A stretch of DNA of 64,000 bases from Clostridium merdae (GTDB taxonomy: Bacteria; Bacillota; Clostridia; Oscillospirales; Acutalibacteraceae): the NCBI RefSeq assembly GCF_900176635.1, contig NZ_FXLN01000004.1, positions 1,012,231 to 1,076,230 of the forward strand. The letters are read 5' to 3'. Of this stretch, positions 9,246 through 16,927 are shown piece by piece. Numbering within the stretch: the first letter of the stretch is position 1; each line of letters starts with the position of its first letter. Under the pieces are notes generated by a model that was not told where the DNA came from, searched no databases, and saw only the letters and a list, made by a program, of their open reading frames with translations. A program made the translations under genes and the position numbers.

Positions 9246-10985
9246 TTAAAATGTAAACCCGGAATACGAGTCGCTCGTATCATTTTGTAAACGATACGTG
9301 TTATTGCTTGGTGAACCTGCAAGCCTAAATTTAGAAACTTCCTGCTGTAAGGTTTGAGCCTGTGCCGCAAGCTCTTCACTGGAGGCAGAGCTTTCTTCCG
9401 CTGTTGCCGCATTATTCTGTATGACCGCAGATACCTGAGAAAGCCCCTGGTTAATTTGCTCAATCGCAGCAGCCTGTTCCGTAGAAGCCTCGTCAATTTC
9501 TCGAATCGCCTGGTCTACCATTTGGGATTTTTCAGCTACTTGTCCCAGTACGCCTAGAGTTTCAACTGCAATGCGCTCCCCTTCTGCTACGGTTATTGCC
9601 GATTTCTGAATCAAGTCAGATGTTTGCTTGGCTGCCTCAGCCGATTTCGCGGCAAGATTACGTACCTCATCCGCAACAACGGCAAAGCCTTTGCCGGCAC
9701 TGCCTGCACGAGCGGCCTCAACCGCTGCGTTCAGCGCAAGGATGTTTGTTTGGAACGCAATGTCTTCTACCAGCTTCGAAATTTTCGAAATTTGATGAGA
9801 ATCCTCTCCAATTTCACGCATAGCGCCATTGAGTCTCTGCATATACTCGTGGCTTTCGGAGATACCCTTTACCGACTGATCGACATAGGTGGTTGCATTA
9901 TTTACGCTCACTGCGTTCTGAGCAGCACGCTCTGCAACACTTACAATGGAAGCGTTAAGCTCTTCAACGGACGCTGCCTGCTCCGTAGCACCGGAAGACA
10001 GGGCCTGCGCGGCAGAAGAAACCTGCTCAGAGCCGGTATTTACTTGGTCGGCTGCCATACTGATAAGCTGGAGCGTATTACTCAACTCGTTTTTAATTCT
10101 GTCAAGAGCAAGACCCAGCGCATCTTCACCAGAACGCAGCGGAACCTCCTGCGTAAAATCGCCTTTGCTAATTACCTCTGCTGCAACCACCTGCTTGCGA
10201 ATTCCATCAACCATTTGGTTGAACGAGGCGGCAAGTTGACCGGTTTCGTCTTTGGAAAGCATGTCGCTTAAATCTACATCTACATGACCTAACGCAATTA
10301 AATCGGCAGCCTCTACAACACGGCCAATCGGCTTTGTAATGGTGAGGGAAATCCGTTTGCCTAAAACCATACCGGCAATCGCACCAATAACCGCAAATAC
10401 GACTAGGACAATGGTCATAATAAGAGCGGAACGCTCGTTGGAATCGCTTGTTTGCTTTGCGGATTCCATGCGTAAATCCACTAACTTCTGTAAATCTTGA
10501 AACAGAAGCTCTGTTTTATCTGCAACGCGGTCCAATTCGTCAGCAGCTTCCCTTGCTTTTCCAGCCTTAGCTTCTTGAATAGCATTGTTCATGGCAATAA
10601 CATAAGATTCATTGTACAGCTTATCAATTTCATCTAGTAAAACCAGGCTGTCTTGCCTTACGGTTGTTTTTCTATACTCTTTCAAATTATCTGTAAAAAC
10701 CGACACGCTATCTTTGCAGTTTTTTTCATACTTTAAGATTTCATTGCTATCGCCAACTTCAATAATTGCTTCTCTTACATCAATTCGGCTCTGGTAAATT
10801 GCTTCGTAGGAATTAATTAACTTTTCAATAGGAGCAGTTTGTTGTTGGTACAAATATGTATCTAAGTTATTTATACTTATCATTCCGTAAGTGCCTACAC
10901 CGCCAATAGCGATCATAAAAAAGATCATTGCGAAAAATCCGGTAGATAGTTTGCGAGCTATGCTAAAATCTTTATATTTTTTCAT
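9246..10985 (-). CDS. Methyl-accepting chemotaxis protein with four-helix-bundle sensor
   Basis: A 579-residue chemoreceptor. TM1 is near residues 12-34, followed by an all-helical extracellular region of about 150 residues (Asp/Lys-rich, 4HB-type), TM2 near 188-208, HAMP, then the cytoplasmic coiled coil with IAFQTNILALNAAVEAARAG at the hairpin tip. The last 30 residues after the signalling domain are polar and flexible, without a recognisable methyltransferase-binding pentapeptide. It shares tip residues with the receptor at 5939-7882 but has a different sensor. Likely first gene of a transcript with cheW. The 10986-11309 gap upstream is AT-rich and holds only presumed promoter sequence. 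Confidence 0.93.
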   Translation of the reverse strand: MKKYKDFSIARKLSTGFFAMIFFMIAIGGVGTYGMISINNLDTYLYQQQTAPIEKLINSYEAIYQSRIDVREAIIEVGDSNEILKYEKNCKDSVSVFTDNLKEYRKTTVRQDSLVLLDEIDKLYNESYVIAMNNAIQEAKAGKAREAADELDRVADKTELLFQDLQKLVDLRMESAKQTSDSNERSALIMTIVLVVFAVIGAIAGMVLGKRISLTITKPIGRVVEAADLIALGHVDVDLSDMLSKDETGQLAASFNQMVDGIRKQVVAAEVISKGDFTQEVPLRSGEDALGLALDRIKNELSNTLQLISMAADQVNTGSEQVSSAAQALSSGATEQAASVEELNASIVSVAERAAQNAVSVNNATTYVDQSVKGISESHEYMQRLNGAMREIGEDSHQISKISKLVEDIAFQTNILALNAAVEAARAGSAGKGFAVVADEVRNLAAKSAEAAKQTSDLIQKSAITVAEGERIAVETLGVLGQVAEKSQMVDQAIREIDEASTEQAAAIEQINQGLSQVSAVIQNNAATAEESSASSEELAAQAQTLQQEVSKFRLAGSPSNNTYRLQNDTSDSYSGFTF

Positions 10986-11309
10986 AATAAATCGCCTTTC
11001 TATAACAAATGCTTATTTTCTTACCGTATTTCTCTTAGTTTTTTTCATCCTTTCCAGAGAATATGAATGTATGACTCTCGACAAGCCACTTCCCTTTTGC
11101 TAAGATGTTTTCTAAAGTTTTTTTCACGCTGTTACAATTCTTTTTCCGCATTTAATTACCCCTCTCAGAATGATAAATATTTAGAAGAGATTATTAAAAC
11201 CTCATTCTTTTGAGCTTGTTGCCATAAAATACTAAATGAATTAGCTTTTCCTTTTGAATCATATCGTATTATAATAAGGGTAATATAATAAAAAGAATAA
11301 TTTTTTCTC

Positions 11310-11330
11310 GTCGCAGTTTATCCAAGACCG
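11310..11330 (+). repeat. 21-bp inverted repeat, left copy, flanking the lone integrase
   Basis: The sequence beginning GTCGCAGTTTATCC is the exact reverse complement of 12720-12740. The match continues inward imperfectly for roughly ten more bases (GCGTAATTC here against GTGTAATTTC in the other copy). The pair exactly brackets one recombinase gene. Confidence 0.85.
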
Positions 11331-11354
11331 TGCGTAATTCAATAAAAACGCGGT

Positions 11355-12533
11355 CTATACTGCTGTATTTGTATTTATGACGGCTGAATTGACGGCGAAT
11401 GAGTTGTTTTCTACATGGGTAAAATACAGCTCATTCATTTTTTCAATCGCTATTTTCTTTTGCTCCATCAGAGAATGGGCGTACACATTAAGAGTAATAT
11501 TAACATTGGAATGGCCTAAAATTTCGCTCAAAGTTTTCATATCAACCCCTAGCTCTAACGCTCTTGTTGCAAAGGTATGTCGTATTGCATGAAACTTACG
11601 ATTTGTCACTCCTGCCTCTATTAATATTTTTTTATAAAGCCTTTGGTAAGCTCTTGGGTCGAATGGTTCTGTGCTCGCGGAAAGAACGTAACAATATTCA
11701 GCTTTTGGAATAAGAATCTTATCTTTTACCTGTTTGTAAAAAAATGCTGGAATGGGAATCTTTCTGCATGAGGTACTACTTTTAGGAGTACCTATGCTAA
11801 GCTTCGTTTTCGCTTCTTCTGATTCAAAATTTCGAACACGTGACACAGAACGGCGAATAGACATCGTTCCAGCTTCAAAATCAAAGTCGCCCCATCTCAA
11901 TGCACAAAGCTCGCCAAGACGGATTCCTGTGTAAAAGCACAGAATAATTCCTAACATTCTTTTATCTTTTGAGCTTTGAACCGTATATTCAATCAGTCGC
12001 TGCTCTTTTAAGCTGAAAACTGGTACTTCAGTTACTGAAGACTTTACTTTCGGAAGCATTACTTTATCAATGAGAGTCTGATCCTCAGGTGAATTTTTAA
12101 AAATTCCTTTCAAAGCTGTTTTAAATATTGATAAGATTTTTTTTTGATAAGCTACAGATAGCTTTTGATTGCTATGAATCGATTGCACAAAATCTGTAAT
12201 TGTTTTTTCAGACAACCGTGTATTTTGTGATTGAGAAAAATACGGGATTACATAACTTTTCATACAGTAATAATAGCTTTCGTACGTCGAAGGTTTTAAT
12301 TGGTTGAGCGAATCTTTTAATAACCAATTGTTAAATAAAACTGCGGCATTTCCTTTTGATTCTTGCTCTTTTATAATTGTTGGCGTTTCGTTTTCGTTAG
12401 AGTTTTTCATTTTTTCGCGTACTTCGCGGTACGACTTTGCGTAATAATATCGATACTTTCCCTCCGATTGAATTACTCTTCCTTCCCAGCGCCCATCTTT
12501 ACGTTTATATATATTTTCACCTTTACGTGCCAT
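11355..12533 (-). CDS. Tyrosine recombinase (phage-type integrase)
   Basis: 392 residues with an N-terminal arm-binding region (KRKDGRWEGRV), a SAM-like core-binding region (about residues 65-165) and a C-terminal catalytic domain. The catalytic residues are visible: Arg in YTGIRLGELCALRWGD, HAIRHTF (HxxR), LGHSNVNITLNVYAH with the His and the nucleophile Tyr. The protein looks intact and functional. It stands alone, with no excisionase, replication or conjugation genes beside it, and is framed by inverted repeats. The SD AAAGGAGT lies upstream of the ATG at 12533. It is either the remnant of a larger integrative element or a minimal recombinase element in its own right. Confidence 0.93.
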   Translation of the reverse strand: MARKGENIYKRKDGRWEGRVIQSEGKYRYYYAKSYREVREKMKNSNENETPTIIKEQESKGNAAVLFNNWLLKDSLNQLKPSTYESYYYCMKSYVIPYFSQSQNTRLSEKTITDFVQSIHSNQKLSVAYQKKILSIFKTALKGIFKNSPEDQTLIDKVMLPKVKSSVTEVPVFSLKEQRLIEYTVQSSKDKRMLGIILCFYTGIRLGELCALRWGDFDFEAGTMSIRRSVSRVRNFESEEAKTKLSIGTPKSSTSCRKIPIPAFFYKQVKDKILIPKAEYCYVLSASTEPFDPRAYQRLYKKILIEAGVTNRKFHAIRHTFATRALELGVDMKTLSEILGHSNVNITLNVYAHSLMEQKKIAIEKMNELYFTHVENNSFAVNSAVINTNTAV

Positions 12534-12719
12534 GGTTAAAACTCCTTTCTATGACGTTAATGCTGACGGCGAATTATTAAAAGTCTACAACGCTTCAATA
12601 ATATTAACTAAAATATTTATGTTTTTTCGTTGTTTTTAGTTGATTTTTTAGCAAGATTGACTTCTTCAAAGAGATAATATATAATAAAAAACGTCATATC
12701 GTGTCGAAATTACACGTCT

Positions 12720-12740
12720 CGGTCTTGGATAAACTGCGAC
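12720..12740 (-). repeat. 21-bp inverted repeat, right copy
   Basis: Exact reverse complement of 11310-11330. Between this copy and the gene at 12993 there is one strong terminator and otherwise no coding sequence. Confidence 0.85.
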
Positions 12741-12776
12741 ATTTTCGCCCGCTTATTTCAACAAAAAATGAGCTCA

Positions 12777-12816
12777 AAAACCACAGGATTCACTAGAAGA
12801 ATCCTGTGGTTTTTTC
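12777..12816. terminator. Strong bidirectional hairpin terminator
   Basis: Perfect 13-bp stem AACCACAGGATTC/GAATCCTGTGGTT flanked by A and T runs, so it can act on either strand. It insulates the tgl operon from the integrase unit. The rest of 12541-12992 holds the right inverted repeat and presumed promoter sequence. Confidence 0.8.
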
Positions 12817-12992
12817 ATATTTAAATAAATCTTTTATGTAAGATAGCAGCTATGTATCGTCGTTCTTTTTCAACTTTTCTGTCTTTATAAGAAACAAGGA
12901 CACCCTGCCTTAATAACATAGTAGAAGATAACCTTTACCCATGCCTTTTAAAGATAAAGGTTTGGGGCTAAAAAAGACGGAGTTGATTTTTT

Positions 12993-13985
12993 ATGAATTC
13001 AGATCAGATAAGTAATATGAGTTATTGGGATCAAATTCGCACCTCACAGGGAAATGAAGCATGTAAAACTGCCTTTATTGAGAATGCGAAAAAGGATGTA
13101 CGGCAGGCCGTTTCTCAGCTTAACGATAATCGCCTAGCTTTCCCCTGCCTGTACATACTCCATGAACCGATTTTACAGCAACATGCGCAACGATATTTAA
13201 ATATGCGAAACATGACTGCATTGCAACTCATCAACCAAGTAAAAGGGTATAAAGCGGTTGGTATGAACACATTTTCTGCCAAGCAAAAATCCTCTTACCC
13301 GGTTCTAAAGTGGATTCTAGAAACAGGCTCTAAGGAAGAGATTTTGGAAGATGATTATGAAGAAGTATTGGATTTAAGTATTTCCGTCCTCATCAACATT
13401 CACAAGGACGCCGATATTTTGCCATCAGCGACAGATGTATTGTTTCAGAGAAACCGAAACGACCGCCTCATTCACGATTTGGTGTGGGCCTTGTTTCGCT
13501 TCCGCGACCCACAGGTGCTAAAGCTGATTGCGCAGCGTCTCTCCTCAGAGAACCAGAAAGATGCCAATTTAGCCGCAGAATTATTGCACACTGACATGAT
13601 TGAGAAATCTGCCTTAAAAAGCGGTAGAAAAGAAGCATTGGATGCTTACCTCGACTGGCTGGAAGAAAACCTGCCTTACCTCTACTTTACCGATGAAAGC
13701 TTTCAATACACCAGTAAACCGGAGTTCTGCACTTTGGATTTAGAGCGCAAATATTTGCAAAAGGGTACCCCCTCCTTAAATAAGGTACCCATTGCAACTT
13801 TAGCGCCGGAAGAACAGCAATGTATGGCTGGCTTCCAAAAGCTGAGTAAGGATGAAAAACGCTTATTATCCAACTACTCGCATCGAATCCACAACAAAAG
13901 TATTTCTGATTGGCAGGAATGGCTGCAAGTACCTACCCACGAACAAATGAAAGCTGCTAAGGCAAGATTGGAGGGAGAGGAATGA
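12993..13985 (+). CDS. Unrecognised protein, first gene of the tgl operon
   Basis: 330 residues, predicted soluble and largely alpha-helical, with no signal peptide or membrane segment. I do not recognise a domain. The middle part (about residues 90-215) has the look of repeated helical hairpins of HEAT type (VLKWILETGSKEEIL, DLVWALFRFRDPQVLKLIAQRL, ANLAAELLHTD), which is an impression only. The SD GGAG lies nine bases before the ATG. The stop overlaps the tgl start by four bases, so the two proteins are probably made together in the sporulating cell. A role in spore-coat assembly or in presenting substrate to the transglutaminase is an inference from this coupling. Confidence 0.8.
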   Translation: MNSDQISNMSYWDQIRTSQGNEACKTAFIENAKKDVRQAVSQLNDNRLAFPCLYILHEPILQQHAQRYLNMRNMTALQLINQVKGYKAVGMNTFSAKQKSSYPVLKWILETGSKEEILEDDYEEVLDLSISVLINIHKDADILPSATDVLFQRNRNDRLIHDLVWALFRFRDPQVLKLIAQRLSSENQKDANLAAELLHTDMIEKSALKSGRKEALDAYLDWLEENLPYLYFTDESFQYTSKPEFCTLDLERKYLQKGTPSLNKVPIATLAPEEQQCMAGFQKLSKDEKRLLSNYSHRIHNKSISDWQEWLQVPTHEQMKAAKARLEGEE

Positions 13986-14827
13986 TTGCAATCACCGGTT
14001 CATCTCAACCAATCTCCGAACTAATTGCTGCGTACCCGGAGAATAGCGTAGAGCAGCAGGTGCTAAAGCAGATGTCTGACAGTGCGGAAACCTACCGTTA
14101 CGATACACTAAAGCAGCTGCAATTTGAGCTCTCTCTACGAAAAGAAATTGTGAATGCCGCAAGAGACTTAAACCAAAGCGGTTTGAATTTTACGGTATTT
14201 CACAAATCCAAAGTAAACCCTGAATTTTGGGAAAGAACCAGCAACGGCGGTTTTTTATTAAAGCAAGGGGTAAAGCCCAGCGACGCAATACGCGATATTT
14301 TCAAAAATGGACGGTTGTATGGTACCGAATGTGCCACAGCAATGGTAATCGTGTATTATAAAGCTTTGCTAGAGCTTCTTTCAGACGATACCTTTAACCG
14401 ACTATTTCCCTCAATCTACTTGATGAACTGGCATAGGCTTGACCCCCTCCTGCGGGAAGTGGGAACTCCTCAATCGGTTGCCGATGTTATGCTAGGTGAC
14501 CGCGGGTATTTCATTAATCCCGAAGTGGACCCCGAGGTCTCAGAATTACAGGGGGAAAACGTCATCATCATGCCGGGTGGGCTTTATTACGGGCACGGTA
14601 TTGGGCTAACCACTGCCGACCGAATTCTGCGTATGCTCAATGCCAACCGAGTGGACGGTGCAACCCAAAGCGCCTATTTTATCGAAAAATCTGCGGCGCG
14701 TCCTAACTTTAAAAAGCTGGAGCAGGCAGCACAAGGCTCGGCAGCAACGATATCACCACAATCGTCGCAGTCATCACAGCCCTCGATTTTAAACTGGCGA
14801 CCATTCCCTCAGCCGATTTCAAGATAA
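13982..14827 (+). CDS. tgl: Protein-glutamine gamma-glutamyltransferase (spore-coat transglutaminase)
   Basis: Tgl cross-links spore coat proteins through epsilon-(gamma-glutamyl)lysine bonds. Residues corresponding to the Bacillus subtilis catalytic set are in place: Cys117 in GTECATAMVIVYY, Glu192 in QGENVI and His205 in YYGHGIGL. The NPEVDPEV region between them is also conserved. The family is about 245 residues; this protein has 281 because of a Ser/Gln-rich tail after residue 225 that may be unstructured or itself a cross-linking substrate. The ATG overlaps the preceding stop (ATGA). The presence of this enzyme is one of the better arguments that the organism forms spores. Confidence 0.92.
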   Translation: MIAITGSSQPISELIAAYPENSVEQQVLKQMSDSAETYRYDTLKQLQFELSLRKEIVNAARDLNQSGLNFTVFHKSKVNPEFWERTSNGGFLLKQGVKPSDAIRDIFKNGRLYGTECATAMVIVYYKALLELLSDDTFNRLFPSIYLMNWHRLDPLLREVGTPQSVADVMLGDRGYFINPEVDPEVSELQGENVIIMPGGLYYGHGIGLTTADRILRMLNANRVDGATQSAYFIEKSAARPNFKKLEQAAQGSAATISPQSSQSSQPSILNWRPFPQPISR

Positions 14828-14865
14828 CGGCAGTGATTAATTGGGCTTAGATTATCGAATTAATT

Positions 14866-14904
14866 AAAAATAGAAAAGCAGGCAGAGTTAAACCTCTGCC
14901 TGCC
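14866..14904 (-). terminator. Terminator spanning the stop codon of the following minus-strand gene
   Basis: Stem GCAGGCAGAG/CTCTGCCTGC with the TAA stop of the 78-residue gene inside the loop, followed on the minus strand by a T-rich run. Confidence 0.7.
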
Positions 14905-15124
14905 CATTCCGTACCCTTAGCCCTAATTCGGTAATCATATATTGGTTTTGCCCGGCATCGCCCTCTCGAATTTTAGTAATTAAGTGTTTTTCGAGGAGCT
15001 CTTCAATATTATCATCACTCACCTCATGAACAACGGGGCTCGTCTTTGACAATATAAAATTATGCCCTGTCGCTTCGCCGACCTCAAACAGATTTAAAAC
15101 CCGCCCAATTTCTTTATTCGTCAT
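14888..15124 (-). CDS. Small protein of unknown function
   Basis: 78 residues, acidic to neutral, no membrane segment. The C-terminal half (LEKHLITKIREGDAGQNQYMITELGLRV) has the spacing of a winged-helix wing or a small dimerisation fold, but no family is recognised. A good SD (AGAAGGAG) is placed nine bases before the ATG, and the terminator at the stop codon supports expression. It stands alone between the tgl operon and a P-loop ATPase gene. Confidence 0.7.
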   Translation of the reverse strand: MTNKEIGRVLNLFEVGEATGHNFILSKTSPVVHEVSDDNIEELLEKHLITKIREGDAGQNQYMITELGLRVRNGQAEV

Positions 15125-15343
15125 TACAAATCTCCTTCTGCCTTATGACTCATTTCTCAACAAAACCGGTGTGAAAAGCTGTTTGTATTATAGCCTACTG
15201 TATTTTTAATATTCAGTTTTGGTGCATCCCAAGGAGCCATTTTACAAAATCCTATGTTCTCAAACAAAATATTTGTATTGGAATTTCGATTAACGCATAG
15301 TATGTAAGAAGAATATTTATATTGCAAATTGCGAGGTGCTTCT

Positions 15344-16450
15344 ATGGCAGACAATCAAATTCGTCACTTATTCCCGGGTAATAATACAAGCCAAGGCTTT
15401 TTCTCTTATTTTGCTTATATACTACCCTTACCGCAAACCAAGCGTTTTTATTGCCTGAAGGGCGGGCCCGGCGTGGGGAAATCCACCCTTTTAAAACACA
15501 TTGGTGACCGCATGGCGCTGGAGGGATTCGACCTTGAGTACATGCACTGTGCCTCTGACCCCGATTCTCTGGACGGCCTTGTAATCCCCGCCTTGGGTGT
15601 GGCGTTAGTAGATGGAACCGCGCCGCACGTAACCGACCCTGTTTACCCTGCCGCAGTCGATGAAATTGTTAATTTAGGGGAGTATTGGGACGACGAAGGC
15701 ATTCGGGAAAACCGTGATGAAATTGTGCGTATTAGTGGAGAAAACAAGCAGCAATACAAACACGCATACAAATATTTAGCGGCGGCTAAGAGCCTTATGG
15801 ACGACGTGACCGAGACGCTGGAGCTTGTAACAGACAAAGCCGGTGCTCTTTCCCAGGCACGGCACATTATTAACAATGAGCTGTCGCAAATCCCGATTAC
15901 GGGTAAAATGGGGACTATCCGCCGTTTATTTGCAAGTGCCATTACTCCATCCGGTGTGGTGTATCATTTGGATTCGCTCTCAAACTGCGCGACAAAAGTG
16001 TATTTAATTCAGAATCTTTGGGGAATTGGTGTACATGAATTGCTGGAAAAAGTTACGGCAGAAGCGGTATTCCGTGGGTTAGATGTTGAGCGGTACTATT
16101 GCCCCTTAGCACCAGACACCCGCATTGAGCACGTATTTATTCCGGAATTAAAGGTCGCATTTATTTCAGAGCCGGTGGGTTATTCTTGGAGCCACGTGGG
16201 TGACTCTGTAATTGATATGACTCAATATACTGACAAATTACTCACTGACGCCCAGATTGAAGCAATTGACTTTAGCGCAAAGAATTACCATATGCTCATT
16301 GCACAGGCGGTTAGTGCTCTTTCCAGAACCAAAAAGCTGCACGACGAGCTGGAAGCCTATTATATTCCACACATGAATTTTGCAGGTGTACAGAAAAAAG
16401 AAGAAGAGATTTGCGAGCAGATTCTTTCTTTGGCAAACCTGCCGGATTAA
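15344..16450 (+). CDS. P-loop ATPase/nucleotide kinase-like protein (PRK06851-type)
   Basis: 368 residues with a clear Walker A, GGPGVGKST, near residue 46, and no membrane segment. The whole-length pattern (N-terminal P-loop domain, a helical stretch around residues 130-180, then a second domain starting near NNELSQIPITGKMG) recalls the uncharacterised PRK06851 family common in Clostridia and Bacilli. Substrate unknown. The ATG at 15344 has GCGAGGTG five bases upstream; an in-frame TTG at 15329 is less likely. It is transcribed alone and ends in a strong hairpin. Confidence 0.85.
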   Translation: MADNQIRHLFPGNNTSQGFFSYFAYILPLPQTKRFYCLKGGPGVGKSTLLKHIGDRMALEGFDLEYMHCASDPDSLDGLVIPALGVALVDGTAPHVTDPVYPAAVDEIVNLGEYWDDEGIRENRDEIVRISGENKQQYKHAYKYLAAAKSLMDDVTETLELVTDKAGALSQARHIINNELSQIPITGKMGTIRRLFASAITPSGVVYHLDSLSNCATKVYLIQNLWGIGVHELLEKVTAEAVFRGLDVERYYCPLAPDTRIEHVFIPELKVAFISEPVGYSWSHVGDSVIDMTQYTDKLLTDAQIEAIDFSAKNYHMLIAQAVSALSRTKKLHDELEAYYIPHMNFAGVQKKEEEICEQILSLANLPD

Positions 16451-16475
16451 TTTTTCACCTGCAACCCTATCTATA

Positions 16476-16514
16476 AAAGGAAAGCCGCCGAAATATCGGC
16501 GGCTTTCCTTTGTG
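16476..16514 (+). terminator. Terminator after the P-loop ATPase gene
   Basis: Perfect 15-bp stem AAAGGAAAGCCGCCG/CGGCGGCTTTCCTTT with an AAATAT loop. It lies between convergent genes and may serve both. Confidence 0.85.
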
Positions 16515-16802
16515 TTATTCAAATACCTTTTTATAAAGCAATACTGGTAATTCGGTTTCATAGGAGGAGAGCTTGCCCACCAAATTAATAAAATGGGGTG
16601 TTTCTGTATGCCGTTTGAGTGCCTCTAAATCTACCCATTCTTCAATTAATGTTAGATGATGTGCATTGTCTAATTCCTGAAACAACTCGTAGGATATACA
16701 ACCCTCTTCTTGAACCGTTTCATCAATCAACAATCGATATAATTGCAATGCTTCTGTTAAACAACCCTCTTTAATGATACTTCTAGCAACTACTTTTATC
16801 AT
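16515..16802 (-). CDS. Antibiotic-biosynthesis-monooxygenase (ABM)-fold protein
   Basis: 95 residues with the ABM ferredoxin-like fold pattern: MIKVVARSIIKEGCLTEALQLYRLLIDET, then EEGCISYELFQELDN and LTLIEEWVDLEALKRHTETPHF. Such proteins act as small cofactor-poor monooxygenases, haem-degrading or quinone-reducing enzymes; the exact reaction cannot be told. The ATG at 16802 has AAGGAG ten bases upstream. In-frame starts further upstream (up to 16844) lack good SDs. Its stop sits against the hairpin at 16476-16514. Confidence 0.85.
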   Translation of the reverse strand: MIKVVARSIIKEGCLTEALQLYRLLIDETVQEEGCISYELFQELDNAHHLTLIEEWVDLEALKRHTETPHFINLVGKLSSYETELPVLLYKKVFE

Positions 16803-16927
16803 AAAGTTCATTCTCCTTTTTATTTTATGATACACCATACACATATTTTAGGCAAATAAGAATAAGCCTTTTACTTATAGCAACACTAACTGTAAATTAG
16901 TTTGTAGAAATAAAGGAGATTACTTCC

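Larger units (their letters stand above)
11310..12740. mobile_element. Single-gene recombinase element bounded by inverted repeats (candidate)
   Basis: A 1.43-kb unit consisting of one tyrosine recombinase gene between perfect 21-bp inverted repeats, inserted between a chemotaxis cluster and the tgl operon. No direct target duplication is evident outside the repeats (TTTTCTC on the left, ATTTTCG on the right). The inverted rather than direct orientation does not fit ordinary attL/attR, which are direct. Confidence 0.55.

Noticed and set aside
11310..12740. Reading the inverted repeats as transposase-type insertion sequence ends
   Set aside because: The enclosed gene is a tyrosine recombinase, not a DDE transposase, and no target duplication is visible, so it was not assigned to an IS family.
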